In this document: positions 50,694-60,518 of the stretch, piece after piece | How the letters are laid out: the number at the start of each line of letters is the position of its first letter | Position numbering within the stretch: position 1 is the stretch's first letter | Notes under the pieces: generated by a model | Told to the model about the DNA's origin: nothing | Databases searched by the model: none | What the model saw: the letters and a program-made list of their open reading frames with translations, nothing else | Position numbers and translations under genes: made by a program | Source of the DNA: Streptomyces sp. NBC_01471 | GTDB lineage: Bacteria > Actinomycetota > Actinomycetes > Streptomycetales > Streptomycetaceae | Assembly: GCF_041438865.1 (NCBI RefSeq) | Contig: NZ_CP109450.1 | Coordinates: 7,743,501-7,807,500, forward strand | DNA length: 64,000 nt | Reading direction: 5' to 3'

Positions 50694-51434
50694 ATGCACG
50701 TACTGATACTCGGCGGCACGACCGAGGCCCGGCGGGTCGCCGCGGACCTGCACCCCGGGGTCCGCGTCACCAGTTCCCTGGCCGGACGGGTCGCACGGCC
50801 CGTGCTGCCGCCCGGCGAGGTCCGTATCGGCGGGTTCGGCGGAGCCGGGGGACTGGCGCAGTGGCTGCGCGAGCACGAGGTCGACGCGCTCATCGACGCG
50901 ACCCATCCTTTCGCCGGAACCATCAGTTTCAACGCGGCTTCGGCCGCTGCCACCGCCCATGTTCCCCTGCTCGCCCTGCGCAGACCCGGGTGGGTGGCCG
51001 GAGACGCCGACGACTGGCACCCCGCGGACTCGCTCGAACAGGCCGCCGCCATGCTCCCGGCGCTGGGACACCGGATCTTCCTCACCACCGGGCGGATGGG
51101 CCTCGCCGCGTTCGCGGCCCTCGACGGACTCTGGTTCCTGGTGCGGTCGGTCGACGCTCCGCTTCCGCCGCACCCGCTGCACATGGAGACACTGCTCGAC
51201 CGCGGACCCTTCGCCCTGGACGGCGAGCGGGCGCTGCTGCGCGACCACCGGATCGACGTGCTGGTCACCAAGGACAGCGGAGGACCGGCCACCGCCGCCA
51301 AGCTCACCGCGGCACGGGAGGCCGGTCTCCCGGTGGTCGTCGTCCGCCGCCCCGCCGTTCCCGAAGGCGTACAGGTCGCGGGGACCCCCGGGGAAGCCGC
51401 CCGCTGGGTACGGGACCTGCGCGATACGGCCTGA
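50694..51434 (+). CDS. cobK: Precorrin-6A reductase
   Basis: A 246-residue CobK/CbiJ: MHVLILGGTTEARRVA, DATHPFAGTISFNAA and the C-terminal VTKDSGGPATAAKL. It reduces precorrin-6A with NADPH. GAAAGG precedes the ATG, and the upstream promoter must lie inside cbiD because the genes are so close. It converges with cobIJ. Confidence 0.92.
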   Translation: MHVLILGGTTEARRVAADLHPGVRVTSSLAGRVARPVLPPGEVRIGGFGGAGGLAQWLREHEVDALIDATHPFAGTISFNAASAAATAHVPLLALRRPGWVAGDADDWHPADSLEQAAAMLPALGHRIFLTTGRMGLAAFAALDGLWFLVRSVDAPLPPHPLHMETLLDRGPFALDGERALLRDHRIDVLVTKDSGGPATAAKLTAAREAGLPVVVVRRPAVPEGVQVAGTPGEAARWVRDLRDTA

Positions 51435-51470
51435 CCCCTGCCGCCGCGAGCCCCGCCGGAACCCACCCCG

Positions 51471-52982
51471 TCACCCCTCGGGGTAGCTCCGGGGGGTCCA
51501 GACGATCTCCTCACCGTCGCCCCGCCGCACGGTCCGCGTCCGGGAGGAGCCGACGAGCAGGATCGTGCGCATGTCGACCTCGGCCGGATCGAGGGCTGCG
51601 AGGGGTACGATCCGCACGCTCTCGCCCGGTCCGCCGATGTCCCGGCCCAGCACCACGGGCGTGTCCGGCGAGCGGTATTCGAGAAGCAGGTCACGAGCCT
51701 TGCCGACCTGCCATGTCCGGCTGCGGGAGCCGGGGTTGTACAGCGCGAGCACCAGGTCGGCCGCGGCCGCGCCGCGCAGCCGCTCCTCGATCACCTCCCA
51801 CGGCTTGAGCCGGTCCGAGAGCGAGATCGTGGCGTAGTCGTGGCCGAGCGGCGCACCGGCCCGGGCGGCGGCCGCGTTGGCGGCGGTCACCCCGGGCAGC
51901 ACCCGCACCGGGACATCGCGGTACGCGTCCTGGGCGGCGACCTCCAGTACGGCGGTGGCCATGGCGAACACACCGGGATCACCGCCGGACACCACGGCGA
52001 CCTTCCGGCCGCGCCCGGCCAGGTCGAGAGCGAACTCGGCGCGCTCCGACTCCACCTTGTTGTCGGAGCCGTGCCGCCGCTGGCCGGGCCTGACCGGGAC
52101 CCGGTCCAGATACGTGGTGTAGCCGACCAGGTCGTCCGCGGCCGCCAGCGCGCCCCGGGTCTCCGGGGTCAGCCAGAGCGGGCCCGCGGGGCCGGTGCCG
52201 ACCACGACGACGTCACCGTGCTCGCGTACCGGCTCGGGCGCGCCGACGCGGCTCGGCAGCACCGCCACCGAGAAGTACGGCACCGATCCGGCTTCCACGT
52301 CCGCCAGTTCGCCGGTCCGCTCGCCCGGCATCGTGGCGCGCTCCACGTAGCGGGCCTCGGCCATCCGCCCCGACCGCTCGACCGCCCGGTGCACTGCCGG
52401 GAAGGTGCGGCCCAGTTTCATGACCACCGCGGAGTCCGTCGACGCCAGCCGGGCCGTCAGCTCCTCCTCGGGCAGCGTGCCCGGCAGGATCGTCAGCACC
52501 TCCTCGCCCTCGACGAGCGGCGCACCGAGCCGGGCGGCGGCCGCGCTAACCGAGGTCACCCCCGGGATCACCTCGGTCGGATAACGGTCCGCCAGCCGCT
52601 TGTGCATGTGCATGTACGAGCCGTAGAAGAGCGGATCGCCCTCGGCGAGCACTGCCACGGTGCGGCCCGCGTCGAGATGGGCCGCCAGCCGGGCGGCCGC
52701 CTCGGCGTAGAACTCCTCCATCGCGCCCCGGTACCCGCCGGGGTGGTCGGTGGTCTCCGTGGTGACCGGGTAGACCAGCGCCTCCTCGATGTGGTCGGCG
52801 CGGATGTGCCCGGCGGCGATGGACCGGGCTATGGACCGGCCGTGCCGGGCGCTGTGGAAGGCGACGACCTGCGCCTGGGCGATGACCTCCACGGCGCGTA
52901 CGGTCATCAGCGACGGGTCACCGGGGCCGAGCCCGACCCCGTACAGCCGCCCGGTGTTCTGCTTGCTCATGCTGGTGTTCAT
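51471..52982 (-). CDS. cobIJ: Precorrin-2 C20-/precorrin-3B C17-methyltransferase fusion
   Basis: A 503-residue fusion of two tetrapyrrole methylases. CobI part about residues 10-245 (GRLYGVGLGPGDPSLMTVRA, AEGDPLFYGSYMHMHKRL); CobJ part about 255-500 (VVVVGTGPAGPLWLTPETRG, VSGGDPGVFAMATAVLE). It methylates C20 of precorrin-2 and C17 of precorrin-3B with ring contraction. Such CobIJ fusions are typical of actinobacteria. ATG 52982 overlaps the cobH stop (ATGA). Confidence 0.93.
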   Translation of the reverse strand: MNTSMSKQNTGRLYGVGLGPGDPSLMTVRAVEVIAQAQVVAFHSARHGRSIARSIAAGHIRADHIEEALVYPVTTETTDHPGGYRGAMEEFYAEAAARLAAHLDAGRTVAVLAEGDPLFYGSYMHMHKRLADRYPTEVIPGVTSVSAAAARLGAPLVEGEEVLTILPGTLPEEELTARLASTDSAVVMKLGRTFPAVHRAVERSGRMAEARYVERATMPGERTGELADVEAGSVPYFSVAVLPSRVGAPEPVREHGDVVVVGTGPAGPLWLTPETRGALAAADDLVGYTTYLDRVPVRPGQRRHGSDNKVESERAEFALDLAGRGRKVAVVSGGDPGVFAMATAVLEVAAQDAYRDVPVRVLPGVTAANAAAARAGAPLGHDYATISLSDRLKPWEVIEERLRGAAAADLVLALYNPGSRSRTWQVGKARDLLLEYRSPDTPVVLGRDIGGPGESVRIVPLAALDPAEVDMRTILLVGSSRTRTVRRGDGEEIVWTPRSYPEG

Positions 52983-53620
52983 TCCTCTTCGCTCGCGATG
53001 GCGTTGACCGCGGCCGCCGCGATGGCACTGCCCCCGCGGCGCCCGCGCACCACCAGGTGGTCGAGACCGTGGACGCTGTCGGCCAGCGCGTCCTTGGACT
53101 CGGCCGCGCCGACGAAGCCGACGGGCATCCCGATGACCGCCGCCGGGCGCGGAGCGCCGTCGCGGACCATCTCAAGCAGCCGGAACAGCGCGGTCGGCGC
53201 GTTGCCCACGGCCACCACGGCGCCCTCCATGCGGTCGCGCCACAGCTCCAGGGCCGCGGCGGTACGCGTCGTGCCGAGCTCCGCCGCGAGACCGGGCACG
53301 GACGGGTCGGACAGCGTGCACACCACCTCGTTGCCGGCGGGCAGCCGCTTGCGGGTCACCCCGCTGGCGACCATCGCCACGTCGCACAGCACGGGGGCGC
53401 CGGCGCGCAGCGCCTCGCGGGCGCGCGCCACCACCTGCGGCGTGTAGGCGAGATCGCGCACCAGGTCGACCATGCCGCAGGCGTGGATCATCCGGACGGC
53501 GACCTGGCTGACATCGGCGGGAAGCTCCGAGAGGTCCGCCTCTGCGCGGATGGTCGCAAAGGACTGGCGGTATATCGCCGGGCCGTCCTTCTCGTAGTCG
53601 AACACTGTCTTCTCGCTCAT
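52979..53620 (-). CDS. cobH: Precorrin-8X methylmutase
   Basis: A 213-residue CbiC/CobH enzyme with the catalytic His in VAVRMIHACGMVDL and the conserved GNAPTALFRLLE and GMPVGFVGAAESK. It shifts the methyl from C11 to C12, giving hydrogenobyrinate. Four bases separate it from cobG; overlaps cobIJ. The three genes form one leftward operon. Confidence 0.93.
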   Translation of the reverse strand: MSEKTVFDYEKDGPAIYRQSFATIRAEADLSELPADVSQVAVRMIHACGMVDLVRDLAYTPQVVARAREALRAGAPVLCDVAMVASGVTRKRLPAGNEVVCTLSDPSVPGLAAELGTTRTAAALELWRDRMEGAVVAVGNAPTALFRLLEMVRDGAPRPAAVIGMPVGFVGAAESKDALADSVHGLDHLVVRGRRGGSAIAAAAVNAIASEEE

Positions 53621-53624
53621 TTCG

Positions 53625-54944
53625 TCACTGCGTGAGGGGCGTGGTCCGGGCTTCCGCCACGGTGGCGGCGAACTCTGAGGGGTCGTTCATGGTCTCGCGC
53701 AGCCGTTCACCGCGTACGGAGACCTCGTAACCGGCGTCCGTGGCGACCACGTCCACCCAGTCGCCGTGGGGGTGGCCGCAGCGCCGTGCGCACCCCGACC
53801 AGTACACGGGCAGGCCGTGACCGGTGCCGGGGGCCGGTGCGGCGTCGGCGCGCACATCGGCCAGGGACTTCGCGCAGCCGGGGCGCCCGATGCACGCCCC
53901 GACCCCGTGCCAGGGGGAGTCCGGTCCCGTGATCAGTCCCGCGGCCGACAGTCCGGCGAGCCGGGCCTCAGCGGTGTCCGGTCCGAGACCGGGGAGCACC
54001 ACACCCCGCCACGGGGTCAGCCGGAGCTCGCCGCTGCCGTCGTGCTGCGCCGTGTCGGTCAGCAGGCGCCACTGGGCGGAGGTGATGAGGCCGAGCGGCG
54101 CCCCGACGGAGAGCGCCGTCCGTCCGTCCGGGGCCGGCACCGGACCGGGCGCGGGCCCGGCTCCGGACGTCAGCCGTTCCGCCCGGTCCCGGGCAGCGGC
54201 CGGGATGCCGGCGGCTGCCAGCCGCTCCGCGACCGCGCGGACGAACGCCGCCGGTCCGCCGGGCAGTTCCGCCACGCGCCAGGCGCCGGTTCCGGCGGCA
54301 CGGGCTGTGCTCAGGAAGGTCTCGGCCGCCAGCAGCGCACAGCGGGCCGCGTGTTCGGCCGGCACCGCCAGCGTCTCCCGCGCATCGCCGGCGCACAGCA
54401 GCGCACCGGCGCCCGAAGAAGCGATCAACGTCACATCCGCGCCGAGCCCGGCCACGTCACCGCGGCCGTCGTCGAGCGCGAACAGGAACCTGCCCGACAG
54501 CTCCGCGGCCGCCTCGCAGCCACAGAGTAGTGCGTCCAACTCCCGCGCCCAGCGCTGGACATCGGCCGCTCCCCGCCCGTCGAGGCCGGACAGCGGGGAG
54601 GCCACGACATTGCGGGCCCGCTCATGGCGTACCGAGGGCAGCAGCCCGGCGCCCGCGAACACCTCGGCGAGCTCCTGGCCCCGGTCCGGGGCCAGCCCGC
54701 GCAGCTGCACATTGCCGCGCGACGTCAGATGCAGCGCCCCGTCGCCCAGCCGCCGCGCCACGTCCAGCAGCGTCCCGGCCTGCGAAACCGTCAGTACGCC
54801 CGCCGGGATCCTGACCCGCGCCAGCGCGCCGTCGGCCGCCGTGTGCAGGCGCAGGCTGCCCGGACACGCGTCACCGCGGTCACGGCGGGCGGCCGGCTCC
54901 CGTGGAGGCGGAGGTGCGGAGGAGAGGGGCATGGCGGCGAGCAT
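53625..54944 (-). CDS. cobG: Precorrin-3B synthase
   Basis: A 439-residue nitrite/sulfite reductase-like protein. Two ferredoxin-like half domains (LHLTSRGNVQLRGL motif) and the Fe-S cluster Cys pattern CIGRPGC then SGCARRCG near residues 360-400. CobG uses O2 and NADH to hydroxylate C20 of precorrin-3A, the oxygen-dependent step of the aerobic route. The start is unclear: ATG 54944 or ATG 54932; neither has a good SD. Its upstream region is shared with the riboswitch of the divergent cobN. Confidence 0.88.
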   Translation of the reverse strand: MLAAMPLSSAPPPPREPAARRDRGDACPGSLRLHTAADGALARVRIPAGVLTVSQAGTLLDVARRLGDGALHLTSRGNVQLRGLAPDRGQELAEVFAGAGLLPSVRHERARNVVASPLSGLDGRGAADVQRWARELDALLCGCEAAAELSGRFLFALDDGRGDVAGLGADVTLIASSGAGALLCAGDARETLAVPAEHAARCALLAAETFLSTARAAGTGAWRVAELPGGPAAFVRAVAERLAAAGIPAAARDRAERLTSGAGPAPGPVPAPDGRTALSVGAPLGLITSAQWRLLTDTAQHDGSGELRLTPWRGVVLPGLGPDTAEARLAGLSAAGLITGPDSPWHGVGACIGRPGCAKSLADVRADAAPAPGTGHGLPVYWSGCARRCGHPHGDWVDVVATDAGYEVSVRGERLRETMNDPSEFAATVAEARTTPLTQ

Positions 54945-55066
54945 ACCGACCAGTCCGCAAGGCCCATGTCCTGCACCGATGCGACGGCTCGTAAGGACCG
55001 GGTGCGCCGCGGGCGGACCCGGTGGCCCACTGCCGGTCGCCCGTCAAGGTCGTTACTATGCTTGGC

Positions 55067-55190
55067 GACGGGCCGTTCGGCCCGCAATCGCCTAGACGGC
55101 GACAGGGGAGGAAGCCCGGTGAGATTCCGGCGCGGTCCCGCCACTGTGAGCCCGGCTTCCGAGCCGGGTGAGCCAGGAACTCCCGCCGTC
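55067..55190 (+). promoter_or_regulatory. Cobalamin riboswitch before cobN
   Basis: Clear core elements: GGAAGCCCGGTGAGATTCC, CCCGCCACTGTGA, and the B12 box GAGCCAGGAACTCCCGCC at 55170-55187, closed by a GACGG/CCGTC pairing. TACTAT at 55054-55059 could be the -10. Cobalamin binding should repress cobN translation or transcription; SD GAGGAAGG is at 55220-55227. Confidence 0.92.
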
Positions 55191-55238
55191 CTGACCACCG
55201 CCCGGGGCGTGGACACCCCGAGGAAGGCCTGACGCCGC

Positions 55239-58200
55239 ATGCTCCTGCTCCTGTCGACGTCCGACACCGACCTGCTCAGCGCCCGTGCCGCTGACGGCCC
55301 GGTGGCTTACCGCTTCGCCAACCCGGCCCGCCTCCAGCTCACCGACCTGCCCGCGCTCCTCGAAGGCGCCGACCTGGTCGTGGTACGCCTCCTCGGCGGC
55401 ATCCGCGCCTGGCAGGAGGGCCTCGACCTGCTCCTGGCGGACGGGCGCCCGGTCGTCGTCCTCACCGGCGAGCAGGCCCCCGACGCCCAGTTGATGGAGG
55501 CGTCGACCGTCCCGGTCGGAATCGCCGCCGAGGCCCATGCCTATTTGGCACACGGCGGGCCCGCCAACCTCGACCAGCTCGCCCGTTTCCTCTCCGACAC
55601 CGTGCTCCTCACCGGCCACGGCTTCGAGCCCCCGGCGCCCGCGCCCAGCTGGGGCCCGCTGGACCGCACCGCCCGCACCACGGACGGGCCGACTGTCGCG
55701 GTGCTCTACTACCGGGCCCACCACATGAGCGGCAACACCGCCTTCGTGGCCGCCCTCTGCGAGGCCGTCGAGGACACCGGGGGCCGGGCCCTGCCGCTCT
55801 ACGTCGCCTCGCTGCGCGCCCCCGAGCCGGAGCTGATCGAAACGCTGCGCGCGGCGGACGTCATCGTGACCACCGTCCTGGCCGCCGGCGGAACGAAGCC
55901 CGCCCAGGCCTCCGCCGGGGGCGACGACGAGTCCTGGGACGCGGGCGCCCTCACCGCCCTGGACGTCCCCATCCTCCAGGCGCTCTGCCTCACGGGTTCA
56001 CGGGCCGTCTGGGAGGAGAACGACGAGGGCGTGTCGCCGCTGGACGCGGCCAGCCAGATCGCCGTACCCGAGTTCGACGGCCGGCTGATCACGGTGCCCT
56101 TCTCCTTCAAGGAGATCGACCAGGACGGGCTCCCCGCCTATGTCGTCGACCCCGAACGGGCCGCCCGCGTCGCCGGGATCGCCGTGCGCCACGCGCGGCT
56201 GCGGCACATAGCCCCCGCCGACAAACGCCTGGCCCTGGTGCTCTCCGCGTACCCCACCAAGCACTCCAGGATCGGCAACGCCGTCGGCCTGGACACCCCC
56301 GCGAGCGCCGTCGCCCTGCTGCGCCGGCTCCGCGACCAGGGGTACGACTTCGGTCCGCGGGACGTCCCCGGTCTCGCCTCCGGTGACGGCGACGAACTGA
56401 TCCGCGCGCTGATCGAGGCCGGCGGCCACGACCAGGAGTGGCTCACCGATGAGCAGCTCGCCCGGAACCCCGTCCGTATCCCCGCCGCCGACTACCGGCG
56501 CTGGTACGCCACGCTCCCCGCCGGACTCCGTGCGAACGTGGAGGAGCACTGGGGCCCGGCGCCCGGCGAGATGTTCCTCGACCGCAGCCGCAACCCCGAG
56601 GGCGACATCGTGCTCGCCGCCCTGCGCCACGGCAATCTGCTGGTCCTCATCCAGCCGCCGCGCGGATTCGGCGAGAACCCCATCGCGATCTACCACGACC
56701 CCGATCTGCCGCCCTCGCACCACTACTTGGCCGCGTACCGCTGGATCGCCGCCTCCGCGGACGACGGCGGCTTCGGCGCGGACGCCATGATCCACCTCGG
56801 CAAGCACGGAAACCTGGAGTGGCTGCCCGGCAAGAACGCGGGCCTTTCCGCCGCGTGCGGTCCCGACGCGGCCCTGGGTGATCTTCCGCTCATCTACCCG
56901 TTCCTGGTGAACGACCCGGGCGAGGGGACCCAGGCCAAGCGCCGCGTCCACGCCACGCTGGTCGACCACCTGGTCCCGCCGATGGCCCGCGCCGACTCGT
57001 ACGGCGACATCGCGCGCCTGGAGCAACTCCTCGACGAGTACGCCCAGATCGCCTCCATGGACCCGGCGAAGCTCCCCGCGATCCGGGCCCAGATCTGGAC
57101 GCTCATCCAGGCCGCCAAACTCGACCATGACCTGGGCCTGGAGAACCGGCCCGACGACGAGGGCTTCGACGACTTCATCTTCCACGTCGACGGGTGGCTG
57201 TGCGAGATCAAGGACGCGCAGATCCGTGACGGACTGCACGTCCTGGGCAACCCGCCCGCCGGAGCCGACCGGGTCAACCTGGTGCTCGCCATCCTGCGCG
57301 CCCGACAGATCTGGGGCGGCACCGCCTCACTGCCGGGGCTGCGCGAAGCGCTGGGCCTGGACGAGGCCAACGCCACCCGTACCGCGGCCGACGCGGCGGA
57401 GGAGCAGGCGCGGGTCCTCGTCGAGGCGATGGAAGCGGCGGACTGGGATCCGGAGGCCGCCGTCAAGGTCGCCGACGGCCACCCGCAGGCAGTGGCCGAC
57501 ATCCTCGGCTTCGCGGCCCGCGAGGTCGTTCCGCGGCTGGCTGCCACCACCGACGAGATCGACCACGCCCTCCACGCGCTGGACGGCGGATTCGTCCCCG
57601 CCGGGCCCTCCGGCTCCCCGCTGCGCGGCCTGGTCAACGTCCTGCCGACCGGCCGCAACTTCTACTCCGTCGACCCCAAGGCCATCCCGTCCCGGCTCGC
57701 CTGGGAGACCGGACAGCTGCTCGCCGATTCGCTCCTGGAGCGCTACCGCACCGACAACGGCGAGTGGCCCACCTCCGTGGGGCTCTCCCTGTGGGGCACC
57801 AGCGCGATGCGCACCTCGGGCGACGACGTGGCCGAAGCCCTCGCACTGCTCGGTATCCGCCCGGTGTGGGACGACGCCTCACGCCGGGTCACCGGCCTTG
57901 AGCCGGTGCCGCTCGACGAGCTGGGCCGTCCCCGCATCGACGTCACCCTGCGCATCTCGGGCTTCTTCCGGGACGCCTTCCCGCACACCATCGGCCTCCT
58001 GGACGACGCGGTACGGCTGGCCGCATCCCTCGACGAGCCCGACGGGCAGAACTACGTACGCGCCCACACCCGGGCCGACCTCGCCGAGCACGGCGACGAA
58101 CGCCGGGCCACCACCCGGATCTTCGGCTCGCGGCCGGGTACCTACGGTGCCGGAATCCTCCAGCTCATCGACAGCCGCGACTGGCGCACCGACGCGGATC

Positions 58201-58835
58201 TCGCCGAGGTGTACACGGTGTGGGGCGGCTACGCCTACGGCCGGGAACTGGACGGCCGCCCGGCCCGCGCCGAGATGGAGACGGCGTACAAGCGGATCAC
58301 CGTCGCCGCGAAGAACACGGACACCCGCGAGCACGACATCGCGGACTCCGACGACTACTTCCAGTACCACGGCGGCATGGTCGCCACCGTCCGGGCCCTG
58401 CGCGGGAGCGCCCCGGAGGCGTACATCGGAGACTCCACCCGCCCCGAGACCGTCCGCACCCGCACGCTCGTCGAGGAGACCTCACGGGTCTTCCGCGCGC
58501 GGGTGGTCAACCCCCGCTGGATCGAGGCGATGCGCCGCCACGGTTACAAGGGCGCCTTCGAACTCGCCGCCACCGTCGACTACCTCTTCGGGTACGACGC
58601 CACCACCGGTGTCGTCGCCGACTGGATGTACGACAAGCTCACCGAGACGTACGTACTCGACCCGGTCAACCGCGACTTCCTCCAGCAGGCCAACCCCTGG
58701 GCCCTGCACGGGATCGCGGAACGCCTCCTGGAGGCGGAGTCCCGCGGTATGTGGGCAGAGCCCGACCCCGCGACGCTCGAAGCGCTGCGCCAGGTGTACC
58801 TGGAGACCGAAGGGAATCTGGAGGGCGAGGACTGA
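55239..58835 (+). CDS. cobN: Cobaltochelatase subunit CobN
   Basis: A 1198-residue CobN/magnesium chelatase H-like protein. It has the typical AIYHDPDLPPSHHYLAAYRW, then HLGKHGNLEWLPGKN and later FDDFIFHVDGWLCEIKDAQIRDG. With CobS and CobT (not in the window) it inserts cobalt into hydrogenobyrinate a,c-diamide at the expense of ATP. A cobalamin riboswitch precedes it. The gene is transcribed alone to the right. Confidence 0.95.
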   Translation: MLLLLSTSDTDLLSARAADGPVAYRFANPARLQLTDLPALLEGADLVVVRLLGGIRAWQEGLDLLLADGRPVVVLTGEQAPDAQLMEASTVPVGIAAEAHAYLAHGGPANLDQLARFLSDTVLLTGHGFEPPAPAPSWGPLDRTARTTDGPTVAVLYYRAHHMSGNTAFVAALCEAVEDTGGRALPLYVASLRAPEPELIETLRAADVIVTTVLAAGGTKPAQASAGGDDESWDAGALTALDVPILQALCLTGSRAVWEENDEGVSPLDAASQIAVPEFDGRLITVPFSFKEIDQDGLPAYVVDPERAARVAGIAVRHARLRHIAPADKRLALVLSAYPTKHSRIGNAVGLDTPASAVALLRRLRDQGYDFGPRDVPGLASGDGDELIRALIEAGGHDQEWLTDEQLARNPVRIPAADYRRWYATLPAGLRANVEEHWGPAPGEMFLDRSRNPEGDIVLAALRHGNLLVLIQPPRGFGENPIAIYHDPDLPPSHHYLAAYRWIAASADDGGFGADAMIHLGKHGNLEWLPGKNAGLSAACGPDAALGDLPLIYPFLVNDPGEGTQAKRRVHATLVDHLVPPMARADSYGDIARLEQLLDEYAQIASMDPAKLPAIRAQIWTLIQAAKLDHDLGLENRPDDEGFDDFIFHVDGWLCEIKDAQIRDGLHVLGNPPAGADRVNLVLAILRARQIWGGTASLPGLREALGLDEANATRTAADAAEEQARVLVEAMEAADWDPEAAVKVADGHPQAVADILGFAAREVVPRLAATTDEIDHALHALDGGFVPAGPSGSPLRGLVNVLPTGRNFYSVDPKAIPSRLAWETGQLLADSLLERYRTDNGEWPTSVGLSLWGTSAMRTSGDDVAEALALLGIRPVWDDASRRVTGLEPVPLDELGRPRIDVTLRISGFFRDAFPHTIGLLDDAVRLAASLDEPDGQNYVRAHTRADLAEHGDERRATTRIFGSRPGTYGAGILQLIDSRDWRTDADLAEVYTVWGGYAYGRELDGRPARAEMETAYKRITVAAKNTDTREHDIADSDDYFQYHGGMVATVRALRGSAPEAYIGDSTRPETVRTRTLVEETSRVFRARVVNPRWIEAMRRHGYKGAFELAATVDYLFGYDATTGVVADWMYDKLTETYVLDPVNRDFLQQANPWALHGIAERLLEAESRGMWAEPDPATLEALRQVYLETEGNLEGED

Positions 58836-59011
58836 CCGGCGCGGTCTCCTCGCGGTGGTCCGCTGCCGCTGGTGCGACGGGGGGAGCCCGGCTCTCCCGG
58901 CACCGGTGTGCGGCAGCGGACCACCCGGCCGCCGGTGGGTGTGAGATCCGATACCTGCCCAGGTGGGGCGGTTGCCGCCACCGGCGGCCAGAACCCTGGT
59001 GTGAGTGAGCC

Positions 59012-59182
59012 GTGGTGTTCGGGAAGACCGGTGAAAGCCCCCTCGGGGCCTCGGACCGGAGCGGCCCTCACCACTGTGATCGGGGGGTCGCCGTCCCGTC
59101 GCAGCCACTGGCCGCGTGCGCGGCCGGCAAGGCAGGGCCGGTGGCGGGCATCAGCGAGCCCGTCAGCCTGGAGACCGGCCAC
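59012..59182 (+). promoter_or_regulatory. Cobalamin riboswitch before the Ni/Co transporter
   Basis: Core: CGGGAAGACCGGTGAAAGCC, CTCACCACTGTGATCGG and the B12 box AGCCTGGAGACCGGCC at 59165-59180, closed by GTGG/CCAC. It differs from the cobN copy (no GCC before ACTGTGA; a long GC-rich variable arm at about 59100-59150), but B12 box and core are clear. Confidence 0.88.
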
Positions 59183-59226
59183 GCCATCTCACGAAGTGAT
59201 CCACGAGGTGCTGGAGCGTGACCCGC

Positions 59227-60315
59227 ATGACCCTGCCCGATTCCGCCGCGTTCGCCTGGCGGCGCGAGGACACCGTACGTACCGCCGGGCTCCTGGGGGT
59301 GATAGCCGCCCTCCACGCCGTTGCGTTCGGCGTGCTGTTCCTGCTGGTCGAGCCAGGCCACTACGAGGTCGGATCCAAGGCGTTCGGGGTCGGTCTCGGC
59401 ATCACCGCGTACACACTCGGGATGCGGCACGCCTTCGACGCCGACCATATCGCCGCCATCGACAACACCACACGCAAACTCATGGCCGACGGGAAACGCC
59501 CGGTCTCGGTGGGCTTCTGGTTCGCGCTGGGGCACTCCAGTGTGGTGGTGGCCATGGCGGCGCTGGTCGCCGGAGGAGCCCGGCTCGCCGGGGTCCTCAT
59601 GAACGAGGGCTCGGACGCGCACCAGGTGCTGGGCGTCGTCGGCACGAGCGTCTCCGGCTCCTTCCTGTACCTCATCGCGGCGCTCAACCTGGTTGCCCTC
59701 GTGGGCATTCTGCGGGTCTTCAAGGAGATGCGCGCGGGACGCTACGACGAGGCCGAACTCGAATCGCACCTGAACTCGCGCGGGTTCATGAACCGCATCC
59801 TCGGCCGCTTCACCAAGTCCATCACCAGGCCGGGCCAGATGTACCCGCTGGGCTTCCTCTTCGGCCTGGGCTTCGACACCGCCACCGAGGTCGCCCTCAT
59901 GGTGATGGCGGGCAGCGGCGCCGCCGCGGGCCTGCCCTGGTACGCCGTCCTCTGCCTGCCGCTGCTGTTCGCGGCCGGAATGAGCCTCTTCGACACGCTC
60001 GACGGCACCTTCATGAACTTCGCGTACCAGTGGGCCTTCTCCAACCCGGTGCGCAAGGTGTTCTACAACCTCGCCATCACGGGCCTGTCGATCGCCGTCG
60101 CGTTCCTCATCGGCACGATCGAACTGATCAGCGTGCTGCACGACAAGCTCGACCTCCAGGACGCGGTCACCGACTGGATAGCGGGCCTCGACCTCGGGAA
60201 CGTGGGCTATCTCATCGTCGCCCTCTTCGTCGTCGTGTGGGCTGCCGCGCTCGCCTACTGGCGCATCGCCAAGGTGGAGGAGAGGTGGACGGTCCGCGCC
60301 TCCGACAGCGGCTGA
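59227..60315 (+). CDS. Nickel/cobalt transporter, NiCoT family
   Basis: A 362-residue membrane protein with about eight hydrophobic segments. TM2 carries the metal signature RHAFDADHIAAIDN, and later FGLGFDTATEVALM and FDTLDGTFMNFAY are conserved in HoxN/NixA/NicT permeases. It brings Ni2+ or Co2+ into the cell; the riboswitch above points to cobalt for B12. ATG 59227 is preferred (GGAG ten bases upstream) to the GTG at 59218. Single gene. Confidence 0.92.
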   Translation: MTLPDSAAFAWRREDTVRTAGLLGVIAALHAVAFGVLFLLVEPGHYEVGSKAFGVGLGITAYTLGMRHAFDADHIAAIDNTTRKLMADGKRPVSVGFWFALGHSSVVVAMAALVAGGARLAGVLMNEGSDAHQVLGVVGTSVSGSFLYLIAALNLVALVGILRVFKEMRAGRYDEAELESHLNSRGFMNRILGRFTKSITRPGQMYPLGFLFGLGFDTATEVALMVMAGSGAAAGLPWYAVLCLPLLFAAGMSLFDTLDGTFMNFAYQWAFSNPVRKVFYNLAITGLSIAVAFLIGTIELISVLHDKLDLQDAVTDWIAGLDLGNVGYLIVALFVVVWAAALAYWRIAKVEERWTVRASDSG

Positions 60316-60362
60316 ACCGGCGCGGAATACGGCCACGGACCGGTGCGGAATCATGGCCACGG
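60316..60362 (+). repeat. Imperfect 23/24-bp tandem duplication
   Basis: ACCGGCGCGGAATACGGCCA followed by CGG (60316-60338) is repeated as ACCGGTGCGGAATCATGGCC followed by ACGG (60339-60362). Directly after the transporter stop. Confidence 0.7.
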
Positions 60363-60518
60363 ACCCGAGCGCCCGCCAGTCTTCCCCCGCCCGGGCCGGC
60401 CGGGATGCGCCCATCCGGCGGACGGGGCGGGCAGCGGACAGGTCCGACGGGGTGGAATCGGACGCGCCTGCGGCGGTGTCGGCCACGGAATCGCGCCCGC
60501 GTATGGCAGTACGGTGCC

